Both the position numbers and the translations under genes were made by a program. A stretch of 64,000 nucleotides of DNA from an uncultured Phascolarctobacterium sp. (GTDB taxonomy: Bacteria; Bacillota; Negativicutes; Acidaminococcales; Acidaminococcaceae). The notes below the pieces were generated by a model that saw only the letters and a program-made list of their open reading frames with translations, was not told where the DNA came from and ran no database searches. The stretch covers positions 1 through 64,000 of the forward strand of contig CANQBR010000006.1 in NCBI GenBank assembly GCA_947589605.1, in the 5' to 3' direction. This document shows positions 8,002-18,106 of the stretch, piece after piece (position 1 is the first letter of the stretch; each line of letters begins with the position of its first letter).

Positions 8002-8030
8002 TTGCATTAAAACGGGTATGTCCTTATAAT
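8002..8030 (+). promoter_or_regulatory. Candidate gltB promoter overlapping a hairpin
   Basis: TTGCAT (8002-8007) and a perfect TATAAT (8025-8030) are 17 bp apart. The -10 lies in the loop of the inverted repeat at 8013-8044, so the repeat could act as an operator in DNA as well as a terminator in RNA. Confidence 0.45.
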
Positions 8031-8054
8031 AAGGAACATACCCGCGATTTTTTT
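8013..8054 (+). terminator. Terminator after xdhC
   Basis: A 9-bp outer stem (8013-8021 with 8036-8044) plus a 4-bp inner stem with one bulge is followed by a run of seven T. It ends the yqeC-yqeB-xdhC unit and overlaps the gltB promoter. Confidence 0.75.
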
Positions 8055-8081
8055 GTCGTTCAAAAGAGAGGGGAAAGGGCA

Positions 8082-11000
8082 ATGAGCACATTTTTGCCGA
8101 AGAAGCAGGGCCTGTACGATCCCTGGTTCGAACACGATGCCTGCGGTATAGGCGTGGTGGCCAACATCAAAGGGAAAAGATCCAACAAGATCTTGCGACA
8201 GGCTTTGGTGGTCTTGAGAAATATGGACCACAGAGGCGGGCAGGGAGCCGACGTGAATTCCGGCGACGGAGCCGGCGTGCTGCTGCAGCTGCCTCATTTA
8301 TTTTTCGTGAAGGAACTGGCCAAGCAAGAGGTCGATCTTCCCGAGGCCGGCGCTTATGCCGCGGGCTTTATCTTTTTGCCGCCCGACGGCGTGGAGAGAG
8401 AAAACCTCCGGCGGCATTTCGAAGGGATAGTGAAAGAGAACGGCCAGAAATTTTTGTGTTGGCGGACGGTGCCGGTGAACAGCGCCGTGCTGGGAGAAAA
8501 ATCCCGTCAGAGCCAGCCCTTCATGGCCCAAGCTTTCATCCTTCCTTCTCAGGAAGTGGCCGAGCGTTTGGAGGTAGACCCGGACGCTTTCGAGCGGCAG
8601 CTCTACATCATCAGGCGCCAGGCAGAGAACCGCATCCGCTACGGCAGTTTGAGAGGCGGCAAATATTTTTATATAGCCAGCCTCAGCTCCCGCACCATAG
8701 TCTATAAAGGCATGCTCACCACCGAGCAGCTCAGCACTTTTTATCCCGATCTTCAAGACAGTTCCATGGAGACGGCCATGGCCCTGGTGCACAGCCGTTT
8801 CAGCACCAACACCTTCCCCAGTTGGGAAAGAGCTCATCCCTATCGCTATTTGATGCATAACGGCGAGATCAACACTCTGCGGGGCAACATCAACTGGATG
8901 AGGGCCCGGCAGGGGATGTGCGGCAACAGTCTGTGGGGAAAAGATATCGCGAAGGTGCTGCCCATCATCGACGAGACCGGCTCCGATTCGGGCATGTTCG
9001 ACAACTGTCTGGAATTTTTGGTGATGAGCGGCCGCAGTCTCCCTCACGCCGTGATGATGATGATCCCCGAGCCCTGGTGTAAAAATCCGCACATCAGCAA
9101 AGAATTGAAGGCCTTCTTCGAATATCACAACTCGGTGATGGAAGCGTGGGACGGCCCTGCCGCCATGGTCTTCACCGACGGCCGCACCATTTGCGCCGCT
9201 CTCGACCGCAACGGCCTGCGTCCTTCTCGCTATTTACTAACCGAAGACGACACCATCGTGCTGGCTTCCGAGGTGGGCGTGCTGGACATCGACCCGGCCA
9301 CCGTGGTGAAGAAGGATAGGCTGCGCCCGGGGCGGCTCTTGGTGATCGACACCGTCGAAGGCCGCATCATCGGCAACGACGAGATCAAAGAGAAGATCGC
9401 CACCGAACGGCCTTATCAAAAATGGCTGGACGAAAATTCCATCAAATTAAAAAATATAACTTTGAAGAGCCCGGTGCCCGCTCCCGACATGCGCACCCTC
9501 ATGCAAAGGCAGCGCATCTTCGGCTACAGCATGGAGGACCTCACCAAATTTTTGCGGCCCATGGCCTTAAACGGCATCGATCCTCTGGGAGCCATGGGCA
9601 ACGATGCTCCCTTGGCGGTGCTCAGCCCGCGGCCGCAGCTCCTTTATAATTATTTCAAACAGCTTTTCGCTCAGGTCACCAATCCTCCCATCGACGCCAT
9701 CAGAGAAGAAGTCTTCACCGACACCACCAGCGGCATCGGCCCCGAGTGGAACCTCATCGATCCCCAGCCTCAAAGCTGCCATCAAATTTCGGCCGAATCG
9801 CCCATCTTGAGCAACGTAGAATTGGCCAAGCTGAAAGAGATCCCCAACTTCGAAGCGGCCGTCATCCCCATGCTCTTCAACGTGGATGAAGGAGGGCAGG
9901 GGCTGAAGAAAGGTTTGGACAAACTTTTCGAGCGGGCCGATAAATTCGTAGAGAAGGGCAAGTGCATCCTCATCCTCTCCGACCGAGGCGTCAGCAAGAA
10001 GCACGCTCCCATCCCCGCTCTGCTGGCCGGGGCAGGACTGCATCATCATTTGATCAAAAACGGCACCCGTTTTAAAACTTCCATCATCATCGAATCGGCA
10101 GAGCCCAGAGAAGTGCATCACTTCGCCGCCCTTTTGGGCTACGGCGTCAGCGGCATCAATCCCTATTTGGCCTTCGAGAGCCTGCAGAAAATGTGCAAGA
10201 CGGGGATGATCGAGCTTCCCTTCGAAAAAGCCGAGGCCAATTATATCAGCGCCTGCACCCACGGCATCGCCAAGATCTTGTCCAAGATGGGCATCTCCAC
10301 CGTGCAGTCTTATCGGGGAGCGCAGATCTTCGAAGCCATCGGCATCGGCAGCGAGGTCATCGACAAATATTTCACCGGCACTCCCAGCCGTATCGAAGGC
10401 ATCGGCTTAGACGAGATCGCCAAAGAAGTGGAACTTCGTCATAAAGCAGGCTACGAAGCGGCGGACAGGAACGAACTGGGCAGCTACAACAGCGGCACCC
10501 AATATCAGTGGCGCAATGATGGCGAGCAGCATCTCTTCGACCCCGCCACCATCATCAAATTACAAGAGGCCTGTCGAAAAGGCGACTACGAACTGTTCAA
10601 AGAATTCAGCGCCCGACTTCGCTCCGGCGCCTTCGCCAATCAAAACTTGCGCAGCATGCTCACCTTCACGCCCCAGCGTTTGCCGGTGGATATCAGCGAA
10701 GTAGAATCGGTCGAGAGCATCTGCCGCCGTTTCAAGACCGGCGCCATGAGCTACGGCTCTTTAAGTCAGGAAGCTCACGAATGTTTGGCTCTGGCCATGA
10801 ACGCTATCGGCGGCAAGTCCAACACCGGCGAAGGGGGAGAGAGCCCCGAGCGTTTCAAACCCATGAGCGACGGCCGCAGCAAAAGAAGCGCCATCAAACA
10901 GGTGGCCAGCGGCCGCTTCGGCGTCACCGCCGATTACTTGGTGAACGCCGACGAGATCCAGATCAAGATCGCTCAGGGGGCCAAGCCCGGCGAGGGCGGC

Positions 11001-12665
11001 CAATTGCCCGGCGGCAAAGTTTATCCTTGGATCGCCGAGTGCAGAGGAACGACTGCCGGCATCGGCCTCATCTCGCCGCCTCCTCATCACGACATCTATT
11101 CTATCGAAGACTTGGCCGAATTGATCCACGACTTAAAGTGCGCCAACCCTCGGGCCCGCATCAGCGTGAAATTGGTCAGCGAAGTGGGCGTGGGCACCAT
11201 AGCGGCCGGCGTAGTGAAGGCCTGTGCCGATGTGGTGTTGATCAGCGGCTACGACGGCGGCACCGGGGCCAGCCCCCGCACCTCCATCACTCACGCCGGT
11301 CTCCCTTGGGAACTGGGCCTGATGGAGACCCATCAAACGCTTTTGCTGAACAATTTACGCAGCCGCGTCACTTTAGAGACCGACGGCAAATTGATGACCG
11401 GCCGCGATGTCATCATCGCCGCCCTTTTGGGTGCGGAAGAATTCGGTTTCGCTACGGCGCCGCTGGTGGCCTTGGGCTGCATCATGATGAGGGTGTGCAA
11501 TTTGAACACCTGTCCCATGGGCATCGCCACGCAAGACCCGCTGCTGAGGAAAAATTTCAAGGGCAAGCCGGAATACGTCATCAACTTCATGCGCTTCATC
11601 GCTCGGGAAGTGCGGGAATACATGGCGGCTCTGGGCTTTAGGACCATCGACGAGATGGTGGGCCGCACCGAAGTGCTTTTAGTAAAACCCCAGTCCGAAC
11701 GGCATTGGAAAAATAAAAATTTAGACCTTTCGCCTCTCCTCTTCAAACCGGAAGTGGAAAGAGGCAGCAGCCAAGTGTGCCGAGAAAAACAAGATCATCA
11801 CTTGGAAAGATCGTTGGACATGAGGGAACTGTTGGCCATCTGCAAGGCTGCCGTGGAAAAAGGCAAGCCGGTGGCGGTCACTCTGCCGGTGAAGAACACG
11901 GACAGAGTAGTGGGCACCATCTTGGGCAGCGAGATAACCCGCCGCTACGGCACCGCCGGTCTGCCTGAAGACACCATCCGTCTCCATTTCAGGGGCAGCG
12001 CGGGCCAAAGTTTCGGCGCCTTTTTACCTAAAGGCGTAACGCTCAGTCTCGAAGGCGACGCCAACGATCACGTGGGCAAGGGCCTCTCCGGCGGCAAATT
12101 GATCATCGCTCCCGATAGAGCCGCAAAATTCCGGCCCGATGAGAATATTATCATGGGCAACGTGGCCCTCTACGGCGCCACGAGCGGCGAAGCCTACATC
12201 TCCGGCATCGCCGGCGAACGCTTCTGCATCCGCAACAGCGGTGCTTCGGCGGTGGTGGAGGGCGTGGGCGACCACGGCTGCGAATATATGACGGGAGGCA
12301 CCGTGGTGATCCTCGGCAAGACGGGGCGCAATTTCGCCGCGGGCATGAGCGGCGGCATCGCCTATGTTTTAGATCAAGACGGCACTTTGGCCGAAGATTG
12401 CAACAAAGAGATCGTCCTTTTGGAGCCAATGTGCGCCATGGACGACAGCTTGACGGTGAAAAAGCTGATCAATAAACACGCCGAATACACAGGCAGTCCT
12501 CTGGCCAAAGAAATTTTGGCTCATTGGCCCGAATATCAAAGCAAATTCGTGAAAGTCATCCCCAAAGAATACAAAAAAGTGATGAACAGGCTGAACGACT
12601 ACCTGCAGCAGGGGCTGACACTGAGTGAGGCCACCTTGAAAGTTTTCGAGGAGGTGAAGGCATAA
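8082..12665 (+). CDS. gltB: Glutamate synthase (NADPH) large subunit
   Basis: The large (alpha) subunit of glutamate synthase transfers the amide of glutamine to 2-oxoglutarate, giving two glutamates. At 1527 residues it has the usual full length. The start at 8082 follows a GA-rich Shine-Dalgarno; residues 1-20 form the propeptide and Cys21 in [10 protein letters not shown] becomes the N-terminal nucleophile of the type-2 glutaminase domain. The FMN-binding synthase domain follows, with [11 protein letters not shown] and the cluster-binding cysteines of [21 protein letters not shown] beta-helix domain ends the protein. The stop codon overlaps the gltD start by one base, so the two subunits are translationally coupled. 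Confidence 0.97.
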   Translation: MSTFLPKKQGLYDPWFEHDACGIGVVANIKGKRSNKILRQALVVLRNMDHRGGQGADVNSGDGAGVLLQLPHLFFVKELAKQEVDLPEAGAYAAGFIFLPPDGVERENLRRHFEGIVKENGQKFLCWRTVPVNSAVLGEKSRQSQPFMAQAFILPSQEVAERLEVDPDAFERQLYIIRRQAENRIRYGSLRGGKYFYIASLSSRTIVYKGMLTTEQLSTFYPDLQDSSMETAMALVHSRFSTNTFPSWERAHPYRYLMHNGEINTLRGNINWMRARQGMCGNSLWGKDIAKVLPIIDETGSDSGMFDNCLEFLVMSGRSLPHAVMMMIPEPWCKNPHISKELKAFFEYHNSVMEAWDGPAAMVFTDGRTICAALDRNGLRPSRYLLTEDDTIVLASEVGVLDIDPATVVKKDRLRPGRLLVIDTVEGRIIGNDEIKEKIATERPYQKWLDENSIKLKNITLKSPVPAPDMRTLMQRQRIFGYSMEDLTKFLRPMALNGIDPLGAMGNDAPLAVLSPRPQLLYNYFKQLFAQVTNPPIDAIREEVFTDTTSGIGPEWNLIDPQPQSCHQISAESPILSNVELAKLKEIPNFEAAVIPMLFNVDEGGQGLKKGLDKLFERADKFVEKGKCILILSDRGVSKKHAPIPALLAGAGLHHHLIKNGTRFKTSIIIESAEPREVHHFAALLGYGVSGINPYLAFESLQKMCKTGMIELPFEKAEANYISACTHGIAKILSKMGISTVQSYRGAQIFEAIGIGSEVIDKYFTGTPSRIEGIGLDEIAKEVELRHKAGYEAADRNELGSYNSGTQYQWRNDGEQHLFDPATIIKLQEACRKGDYELFKEFSARLRSGAFANQNLRSMLTFTPQRLPVDISEVESVESICRRFKTGAMSYGSLSQEAHECLALAMNAIGGKSNTGEGGESPERFKPMSDGRSKRSAIKQVASGRFGVTADYLVNADEIQIKIAQGAKPGEGGQLPGGKVYPWIAECRGTTAGIGLISPPPHHDIYSIEDLAELIHDLKCANPRARISVKLVSEVGVGTIAAGVVKACADVVLISGYDGGTGASPRTSITHAGLPWELGLMETHQTLLLNNLRSRVTLETDGKLMTGRDVIIAALLGAEEFGFATAPLVALGCIMMRVCNLNTCPMGIATQDPLLRKNFKGKPEYVINFMRFIAREVREYMAALGFRTIDEMVGRTEVLLVKPQSERHWKNKNLDLSPLLFKPEVERGSSQVCREKQDHHLERSLDMRELLAICKAAVEKGKPVAVTLPVKNTDRVVGTILGSEITRRYGTAGLPEDTIRLHFRGSAGQSFGAFLPKGVTLSLEGDANDHVGKGLSGGKLIIAPDRAAKFRPDENIIMGNVALYGATSGEAYISGIAGERFCIRNSGASAVVEGVGDHGCEYMTGGTVVILGKTGRNFAAGMSGGIAYVLDQDGTLAEDCNKEIVLLEPMCAMDDSLTVKKLINKHAEYTGSPLAKEILAHWPEYQSKFVKVIPKEYKKVMNRLNDYLQQGLTLSEATLKVFEEVKA

Positions 12666-14137
12666 TGGGCAAGCCTACGGGATTTTTAGACTATCGACGC
12701 CATGAGCTGAGCCTGCGCCCGGCGGCCGAACGTTTGAAAGATTGGCAAGAACTGAAGACGAGCAGCCTCGAGCATAAAAAAGAATTGCAAGAGCAAGCGG
12801 CCCGCTGCATGGACTGCGGCACGCCTTTCTGCCACAGCGGCATGATGCTGGGCGCTGCGGTGAGCGGCTGCCCCCTGCACAATTTGATGCCCGAATTCAA
12901 CGATATGCTCTATCGGGGCTTGGACGGCTTCGCTTACGTGCGTTTGAACAAGACCAACAATTTCCCCGAATTCACTTCTCACGTTTGCCCCGCCCCCTGC
13001 GAAGGAGCCTGCTGCGCCGGCCTGGTCACAGAGCCGGTGAGCATCCGCAACATCGAGCAGTATGTGATCGAGAGCGCTTTCGCCGCAGGACTGGTGCGGC
13101 CCAATAAACCTGCCGAGCGCACAGGTCGAAAGGTGGCAGTGATAGGCAGCGGCCCCGGCGGCCTCGCCTGCGCCGATCAATTGAACAGAGCGGGCCACAG
13201 CGTCACCGTTTTCGAGCGCTCCGACAGGCCCGGCGGTCTTTTGATGTACGGCATCCCCAACATGAAGCTGGACAAAAAGATCGTCGAGCGGCGCATCGAT
13301 ATCTTAAAGGCAGCGGGCATCGAATTCAAGCTGAACAGCGAAGTGGGCAGCAACCTTTCCGGCGACATCCTGCGGCAGGAATTCGACGCCGTCGTCCTCT
13401 GCACCGGCAGCCCCGTGCCTCGGGACCTGCCCATCAAGGGGCGGCACTTGGCGGGCATCTATTTCGCCAAAGATTATTTGACGAGCGTCACCAAAGCTCT
13501 TTTAGACAGCGACTTTTCAACTTCCGGTCCCATCAGCGCCAAAGGCAAGGACGTGGTGGTGATAGGCGGCGGCGACACCGGCACCGACTGCGTGGCCACC
13601 GCTATCCGCCAAGGCTGCCGCAGCGTGCGGCAGATCGAGATCATGCCCTGTCCTCCTCACAGCCGGGGCGACGACAACCCCTGGCCTCAATTCCCCCGCA
13701 TCTTCAAGACCGACTACGGCCAAGAAGAGGCCTGCGTAAAATTCGGCAAGGACCCCAGAGAGTATTGCCTGGCCAGCAAAGAATTTTTGGGGGAAAAGAC
13801 CGTGAGCGGCATCCGCCTCTGTCAGGTGCGCTGGGAGAAGGGCCCCCAAGACATCCCCGGCACGGAGCGGGTGATACCGGCTCAGTTGGTGCTGTTGGCC
13901 ATGGGCTTTGTGGGAGGAGAGCAGCGGCTCTTCGATGAATTCAAGATCGAGAAGACGGCGAGGAACAACATCGCCGCCGATGAGACCGCTTACGCCACTT
14001 CGGTGCCCGGCATCTTCGCCGCCGGCGATGCCCGCCGCGGGCAGAGCCTGGTGGTGTGGGCTATCGCCGAGGGCAGGGGAGCGGCCAAGGCCGTGGATGC
14101 TTTTCTGAAAGAAAAAAGCAAAAAAGGCAAGAAGTAG
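12665..14137 (+). CDS. gltD: Glutamate synthase small subunit (NADPH, FAD, Fe-S)
   Basis: The beta subunit takes electrons from NADPH through FAD and two [4Fe-4S] clusters to the FMN of GltB. The 490-residue protein shows the N-terminal cluster cysteines (CMDCGTPFC and CPAPCEGACC), the FAD-binding VAVIGSGPGGLACA near residue 157, the NADPH-binding VVVIGGGDTGTDC near residue 298, and the C-terminal GIFAAGDARRG. It starts on the last base of the gltB stop codon (TAATG). The pair gives the main ammonium assimilation route with glutamine synthetase, which is not in the window. Confidence 0.97.
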   Translation: MGKPTGFLDYRRHELSLRPAAERLKDWQELKTSSLEHKKELQEQAARCMDCGTPFCHSGMMLGAAVSGCPLHNLMPEFNDMLYRGLDGFAYVRLNKTNNFPEFTSHVCPAPCEGACCAGLVTEPVSIRNIEQYVIESAFAAGLVRPNKPAERTGRKVAVIGSGPGGLACADQLNRAGHSVTVFERSDRPGGLLMYGIPNMKLDKKIVERRIDILKAAGIEFKLNSEVGSNLSGDILRQEFDAVVLCTGSPVPRDLPIKGRHLAGIYFAKDYLTSVTKALLDSDFSTSGPISAKGKDVVVIGGGDTGTDCVATAIRQGCRSVRQIEIMPCPPHSRGDDNPWPQFPRIFKTDYGQEEACVKFGKDPREYCLASKEFLGEKTVSGIRLCQVRWEKGPQDIPGTERVIPAQLVLLAMGFVGGEQRLFDEFKIEKTARNNIAADETAYATSVPGIFAAGDARRGQSLVVWAIAEGRGAAKAVDAFLKEKSKKGKK

Positions 14138-14470
14138 AGCCGTTGACCAAAAGTAAAAAGCAAAAACTTAAAGTCTTCGACTGAAAGTAAAAGACAAAAA
14201 CTTAAAGCTGTCGACGAAAAGCAAAAGGCCTAAACTTAAAGTCTTCGGCAAAAAGAAAAAGCAAAAGCAGAGAGCTGCCCGATATCGTCATCAGGCAGCT
14301 CTCGTTGTTGTATAAAGAAGATCCGCAGGCAGAGGGTCAATTATCAATGTAAATGCAAATTCGTCAGAGTAAACGCAAATACCCTTTTCGTCAGAGTAAA
14401 TGCAAAAAGACTGAAGTTGATCTTTGCGTTTACTTTGACAAATGACACATATGGTTTAATTCGTAAACTT
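14138..14470. repeat. Gap after gltD: degenerate repeats and terminator
   Basis: At 14145-14260 three units of about 34-37 bp share AAAGTAAAAGCAAAAACTT and GTCTTCGAC-like words. A second set lies at 14363-14379 and 14390-14406 (GTCAGAGTAAAYGCAAA), with an inverted, 16/17-matching copy at 14423-14439 that could form a hairpin. No gene is seen; a minus-strand open frame here only translates the repeats. Confidence 0.6.
14270..14303 (+). terminator. Hairpin terminator downstream of gltD
   Basis: A perfect 10-bp stem (14270-14279 with 14294-14303) has a 14-base loop and is followed by GTTGTTGT rather than a clean T run. It probably ends gltBD transcription, less efficiently than a canonical terminator. 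Confidence 0.6.
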
Positions 14471-14482
14471 TTCAAAAAATAG

Positions 14483-14511
14483 TTAACCATTTTCCTTGTG
14501 TGTGATATAAT
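14483..14511 (+). promoter_or_regulatory. Promoter of the small CDCPAC protein gene
   Basis: TTAACC (14483-14488, 4/6) and TATAAT (14506-14511, 6/6) are 17 bp apart, with transcription starting near 14518. The transcript would pass through the hairpin at 14558-14587 before reaching the gene at 14631. Confidence 0.6.
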
Positions 14512-14557
14512 AGCAGTGCGGCGGTCTTCCGAATTCCCGCTGCAGCCCATTCATGAC

Positions 14558-14594
14558 AAAGGCGCCCACCTCACCATGGGTGCCTTTGCCTTTT
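14558..14594 (+). terminator. Terminator-like leader hairpin before the small gene
   Basis: An 11-bp stem (14558-14568 with 14577-14587, one G-U pair) is followed by GCCTTTT. It lies inside the leader of the downstream gene and is nearly identical to the terminator behind that gene (15004-15040). It could be an attenuator. Confidence 0.55.
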
Positions 14595-14630
14595 AAGTGT
14601 CAATTATCTATAACTTAGGGAGGAATCCTT

Positions 14631-14978
14631 ATGCAAAAAGAACTGTTAGCTTCTATTCAGGCCAAGACTCAGAACCTGCTGGCCGCTCCCAGCTGCAGCA
14701 AAGAAGCCAGAGCTGCGGCAGAGACCTGGCTGGCCGCCCTCGGCAGCGGGAACGAAGATGCAGCCACAGCTGCCTATGCTGCGGCACTACGGGAGCTGAT
14801 CATGCCTATCGACGGTCTGCTGGCCTTTGCTTCTTCCCCCAAAGCCGCAGAAATTTTCGGCAAAGAAAAGGCCGCCGCTGTTTTAAAGCATGCTCAGGAA
14901 CTGAAAGCTCAGGGTGTTGCCTACTGCGACTGCCCTGCCTGCACCGCTGTCAAAGCCATTTTAGATTTGGTAGGCTAA
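14631..14978 (+). CDS. Small conserved protein with C-terminal CDCPAC motif
   Basis: A 115-residue soluble, Ala-rich, predicted all-helical protein. Similar short proteins in anaerobic Firmicutes end in a YCDCPAC-type motif (here VAYCDCPACTAV near residues 98-109) and are sometimes called Hsp90-like in databases, but nothing here resembles the Hsp90 chaperone. The closely spaced cysteines, plus Cys21, could bind metal or be redox active; this is inference. GGGAGG at about 14618-14623 supports ATG 14631. It is monocistronic with its own promoter and lies between two nearly identical hairpins. Function unknown. Confidence 0.75.
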   Translation: MQKELLASIQAKTQNLLAAPSCSKEARAAAETWLAALGSGNEDAATAAYAAALRELIMPIDGLLAFASSPKAAEIFGKEKAAAVLKHAQELKAQGVAYCDCPACTAVKAILDLVG

Positions 14979-15003
14979 ATTCTCTCCTCAAGCCTGTTAT
15001 GAC

Positions 15004-15040
15004 AAAGGCGTCCATTTCACCGTGGGCGCCTTTGTTTTTT
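15004..15040 (+). terminator. Terminator after the small CDCPAC gene
   Basis: An 11-bp stem (15004-15014 with 15023-15033, one G-U pair) is followed by TTTGTTTTTT. It is a clear intrinsic terminator, and its sequence repeats that of the leader hairpin at 14558-14587. Confidence 0.85.
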
Positions 15041-15131
15041 CAGGACAAATTGAGCCTTTAAAAAATCCGTAGTCGGGGGACTTGTGCTATAATTAAAATA
15101 TGGGATGAAAAACAAAAGGGGAGGTGCTGTC

Positions 15132-15905
15132 ATGTATTGCAACAAATGCGGCGTAGAAGTGAATGCGAGAGACAAGCTCTGTTGGAATTGCGGTACCGAT
15201 CTGGAAAAGATAACGCCGGTCTTTTACCGCCCGGATATGGAAAAACGGAAGAAATTCTGGCAGAAAACATGGTTCACATGGTTCATGGTGTTCCTTTGCT
15301 GGCCGGTGGGCCTTTGTCTGCTCTGGAAAAACCGCGTCATCAACAGAAAAGTGCTGAACATCCTTTTTTTTGGGTTCGTTGCCTTGGCTGTCTTCGCGTA
15401 TTGGTCCGATCGTTATACGGTGAGCGGCAAACCGGCAAAAGTCGCAGGTGTACAAAGCGAGGTGCCGCCTTATGTCTGCGATGTTAAAGGAGTAGGCAAG
15501 ATAAAAGGAGCCGTAGCCTCCTACATCGGTATCGCCGTAAGCAAGGTCGTTGAGACCGATAATATAGACATTGCCGGATATTCTCGCAAAGCGAAGGGCA
15601 AGTTCGTTATATTGAGCGTTGTCATCGCCAATGAATCGAATGAGACCTTACATTTGAATTATAAAGACTTTAAATTACTGGAACACGGGACCAAAGAATA
15701 CGAATATTCCGAAGATGCCGCCAGTGTGCTGAAGAGGAGAGAAAGTAAGACAAGACTGTTTCCGTATGAGATCGGCCCCGGCAGTGTTTTGATCGTCGAC
15801 ATACCCTTTGAGATCTATAGAGGAGCTCATGACTTGCAATTAAAAGTCGGAGGTTCTATCGGCAGAAATATAACCGTACCGGTAAAAGTCGAACCGGTAA
15901 AATAA
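15132..15905 (+). CDS. Zinc-ribbon membrane protein with extracytoplasmic DUF4352-like domain
   Basis: A 257-residue protein in three parts. Residues 1-25 form a zinc ribbon (CNKCG and CWNCG). Two hydrophobic segments follow at about 47-66 and 75-93 (FTWFMVFLCWPVGLCLLW; LNILFFGFVALAVFAYW). The remainder (about 115-257) is a predicted beta-sandwich with the pattern VIANESNETLHLNYKDFKLL, like DUF4352/TRF2-type domains of exported lipoproteins. GGGGAGG five to six bases before ATG 15132 supports this start over ATG 15105. It probably has a cytoplasmic metal-binding head and an outward-facing domain. Function unknown. A TATAAT at 15088-15093 may be its -10. Confidence 0.7.
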   Translation: MYCNKCGVEVNARDKLCWNCGTDLEKITPVFYRPDMEKRKKFWQKTWFTWFMVFLCWPVGLCLLWKNRVINRKVLNILFFGFVALAVFAYWSDRYTVSGKPAKVAGVQSEVPPYVCDVKGVGKIKGAVASYIGIAVSKVVETDNIDIAGYSRKAKGKFVILSVVIANESNETLHLNYKDFKLLEHGTKEYEYSEDAASVLKRRESKTRLFPYEIGPGSVLIVDIPFEIYRGAHDLQLKVGGSIGRNITVPVKVEPVK

Positions 15906-15938
15906 TTTCTCTCGCCGAATAAACCTTCAACAAAACAG

Positions 15939-15973
15939 CAGGCCCTGCGGTGCGCAGGGCCTGAAAATTTTTT
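15939..15973. terminator. Bidirectional terminator between convergent genes
   Basis: A perfect 11-bp stem (15939-15949 with 15953-15963) is followed on the plus strand by AAAATTTTTT and on the minus strand by CTGTTTTGTT. It ends both the zinc-ribbon gene and the pan operon. Confidence 0.85.
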
Positions 15974-16001
15974 GCGGGCGTTTTTATTTTTGCGGGCTTC
16001 T

Positions 16002-16385
16002 TCAGCCTTTCTCGCCTGCTTTTTCCGTTCCCCGCACGGAGAGGGGGCGGTTCTTGCCGTCCACCAACACCACTTTGGGCACGAAAGCTGCGGCTTCTTC
16101 CTCGTTCATGAGGGCATAGGCGATGATGATGACGGTGTCGCCCACCGTCACCTTGCGGGCGGCGGCCCCGTTCAAACAAATCACGCCGCTGCCGGGAGCG
16201 CCGGGGATGACGTAGGTCTCCAAACGATTGCCGTTGTTGTTGTCGACGATCTGCACCCGCTCGCCGGGCAGGATGCCGCTGAGTTTTAAAAGGTCGCTGT
16301 CGATGGTGATGCTGCCCATGTATTCCAAATTGGCTTCGGTGACGGTGGCGCGATGGATCTTGCCGTGAAACATGTTGTAAAGCAT
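16002..16385 (-). CDS. panD: Aspartate 1-decarboxylase
   Basis: A pyruvoyl enzyme that decarboxylates L-aspartate to beta-alanine for pantothenate synthesis. The 127-residue proenzyme self-cleaves at the Gly-Ser bond in EYMGSITID (Ser25), making the pyruvoyl group. Lys9 of the family ([15 protein letters not shown]) and the conserved Tyr58-region (LETYVIPG) and NGAAA are present. The start overlaps the panC stop by one base (TAATG), so it is coupled to panC. Last gene of the panG-panB-panC-panD operon. Confidence 0.96.
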   Translation of the reverse strand: MLYNMFHGKIHRATVTEANLEYMGSITIDSDLLKLSGILPGERVQIVDNNNGNRLETYVIPGAPGSGVICLNGAAARKVTVGDTVIIIAYALMNEEEAAAFVPKVVLVDGKNRPLSVRGTEKAGEKG

Positions 16386-17242
16386 TATTTTTCCTCCAAG
16401 ACCACGTTGTCGATGAGCCGAGTGGTGCCGAATTTTACGGCCACGGCCAAAAGATGGGCGCCCTTTAACGGCGAAACAGCGGGGGTGAGCTCCGGCAGGC
16501 CGTGGAGCTCCACATAATCGATCTCGGCAGTGGGCTCTTTTTCGATGGCGGCGGTCACCATCGCTGTGAGCTTCGCGGCGTCTCTTTCGCCGGCGGCGAA
16601 GGCAGCCTCGGCCTCCCGCAAACTTTTATTGAGGACGAGGGCGGCCTCATGCTCTTTTTCGCTCAGATAGGTGTTGCGGGAAGAGCGGGCCAAGCCGTCG
16701 GCCTCGCGGATGATGGGCATCACCCTAAGCTCCAGGGGGAAGAAAAGATCTTTCACCATGCGCTTTAAAACTTCTGCCTGCTGAGCGTCTTTTTGGCCGA
16801 AGTAGGCCCGGTCGGGCTGAGCCAAATTGAAAAGTTTGCTGACCACCGTGGTCACGCCGCGAAAATGGATGGGGCGGCTGCGGCCGCACAGCACTTTGGT
16901 GACGTTGCCGGTCACTTCCACCCAGGTCATATCGGCGCTGGGGTACATCTCTTTCGGCGAAGGAGCGAAAACTACGTCGGCCCCTTTTGCTTCGGCGAGG
17001 AGAAGGTCCGCCTCCAACGTGCGGGGGTAGGCGTCCAAGTCTTCGTTGGGCGCAAATTGAGTGGGGTTGACGAAGACGCTGACCACTACGAAGTCGTTTT
17101 CTTTTGCGGCGGCTTCGATCAAAGAAGCGTGGCCCGCGTGAAGGGCGCCCATGGTGGGCACCAGCCCGATGCTCAGGCCCTGTTTTTTGGCCAAGGCGAT
17201 CTCTTTGCGCAAATCGGCGACGGTCTTTACCAGTTTCATCAT
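16385..17242 (-). CDS. panC: Pantothenate synthetase (pantoate--beta-alanine ligase)
   Basis: Joins pantoate and beta-alanine with ATP via pantoyl-adenylate, the last step to pantothenate. The 285-residue protein shows the nucleotidyltransferase signature [14 protein letters not shown] (HIGH-like HAGH) and the C-terminal [10 protein letters not shown] (KMSKS-like region) plus FGQKDAQQ and the NPTQF pantoate-binding element. GAGAGG lies about six bases upstream of the paired ATG codons. It sits between panB and panD in the same operon. Confidence 0.96.
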   Translation of the reverse strand: MMKLVKTVADLRKEIALAKKQGLSIGLVPTMGALHAGHASLIEAAAKENDFVVVSVFVNPTQFAPNEDLDAYPRTLEADLLLAEAKGADVVFAPSPKEMYPSADMTWVEVTGNVTKVLCGRSRPIHFRGVTTVVSKLFNLAQPDRAYFGQKDAQQAEVLKRMVKDLFFPLELRVMPIIREADGLARSSRNTYLSEKEHEAALVLNKSLREAEAAFAAGERDAAKLTAMVTAAIEKEPTAEIDYVELHGLPELTPAVSPLKGAHLLAVAVKFGTTRLIDNVVLEEK

Positions 17243-17269
17243 CGTTGCACCTCTCTTCCTTTCGCGTTT

Positions 17270-18106
17270 TCAATAGAGCCGCTCCAACACGGCATCGTCC
17301 ATTTTGAAACTGTGTTCCGGCCCGGGGTAGCTGCGGGCCTTCACATCGGCGCAGTAATTTTTCACAGCGTTCACGGTGATGCTGTGAAGATCGGCGTATT
17401 TTTTCACGAACTTGGGGCAGAAACCGGCGGAGACGCCCAAAAGATCGTTGCACACCAGCACCTGACCGTCGCAGCCGCTGCCGGCCCCGATGCCGATGGT
17501 GGCCATAGAAGTCAAAGAGTCGGTGATCTTCTCGGCCAGAGGAGCGGGCACACATTCCAACACACAGGCGAAGGCACCGGCAGCCTCTAATTTTTTGGCG
17601 TCGTCTATGAGTTTTTGCGCCGCTTTGAGGTCTTTGCCCTGCACTTTGAAGCCGCCCAATCGATTGACGCTTTGAGGAGTGAGGCCGATGTGGGCCATCA
17701 CGGGGATGCCGGCAACCGTCAATTTTTCCACCAGCGGGCAGACCTCGGCGCCTCCTTCTAATTTTACGGCGGCGCAGCCTCCTTCTTTCAAAAAGCGGGC
17801 AGCGTTGCGCAGCCCTTCGGCCAAGTCGGCCTGATAGCTCATGAAGGGCATGTCGCCCACCACCAAGGCCCGGGGGTCGGAACGCATCACGCACTTAGTG
17901 TGATGGATCATGTCGTCCATGGTGACGGGCAGAGTGGAACTGTAGCCCATGATCACATTGCCCAAGGAATCGCCCACGAGGATCATGTCCACCCCGGCTT
18001 CGTCCACATTGCGGGCCATAGCCACGTCGTAAGCGGTGATCATGGTGATGGGCTCGCCCTTTTGCTTCATCGTTTTGATGTCGGTCACGGAAACTTTTTT
18101 AAGCAT
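17270..18106 (-). CDS. panB: 3-methyl-2-oxobutanoate hydroxymethyltransferase
   Basis: Transfers a hydroxymethyl group from 5,10-methylenetetrahydrofolate to alpha-ketoisovalerate, making ketopantoate. The 278-residue protein has the family motifs MITAYDVAMARNVDEAG, VGDSLGNVIMGY (metal-binding Asp), VKLEGG, MAHIGLTPQS and ATIGIGAGSGCDGQVLV. The start overlaps the end of the panG candidate by eight bases, showing tight coupling. Confidence 0.97.
   Translation of the reverse strand: MLKKVSVTDIKTMKQKGEPITMITAYDVAMARNVDEAGVDMILVGDSLGNVIMGYSSTLPVTMDDMIHHTKCVMRSDPRALVVGDMPFMSYQADLAEGLRNAARFLKEGGCAAVKLEGGAEVCPLVEKLTVAGIPVMAHIGLTPQSVNRLGGFKVQGKDLKAAQKLIDDAKKLEAAGAFACVLECVPAPLAEKITDSLTSMATIGIGAGSGCDGQVLVCNDLLGVSAGFCPKFVKKYADLHSITVNAVKNYCADVKARSYPGPEHSFKMDDAVLERLY

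Noticed and set aside
14344-14550. Minus-strand 68-residue open frame
   Set aside because: It only translates the 17-bp repeats and contains the promoter of the next gene.
14631-14978. Hsp90 chaperone
   Set aside because: The protein is 115 residues with no GHKL ATPase motif; the name seen on similar proteins appears to be a mislabel.
14597-15061. 154-residue open frame overlapping the small CDCPAC gene
   Set aside because: It is another frame of the same DNA without a ribosome-binding site; the 14631 frame has one and a family-like sequence.
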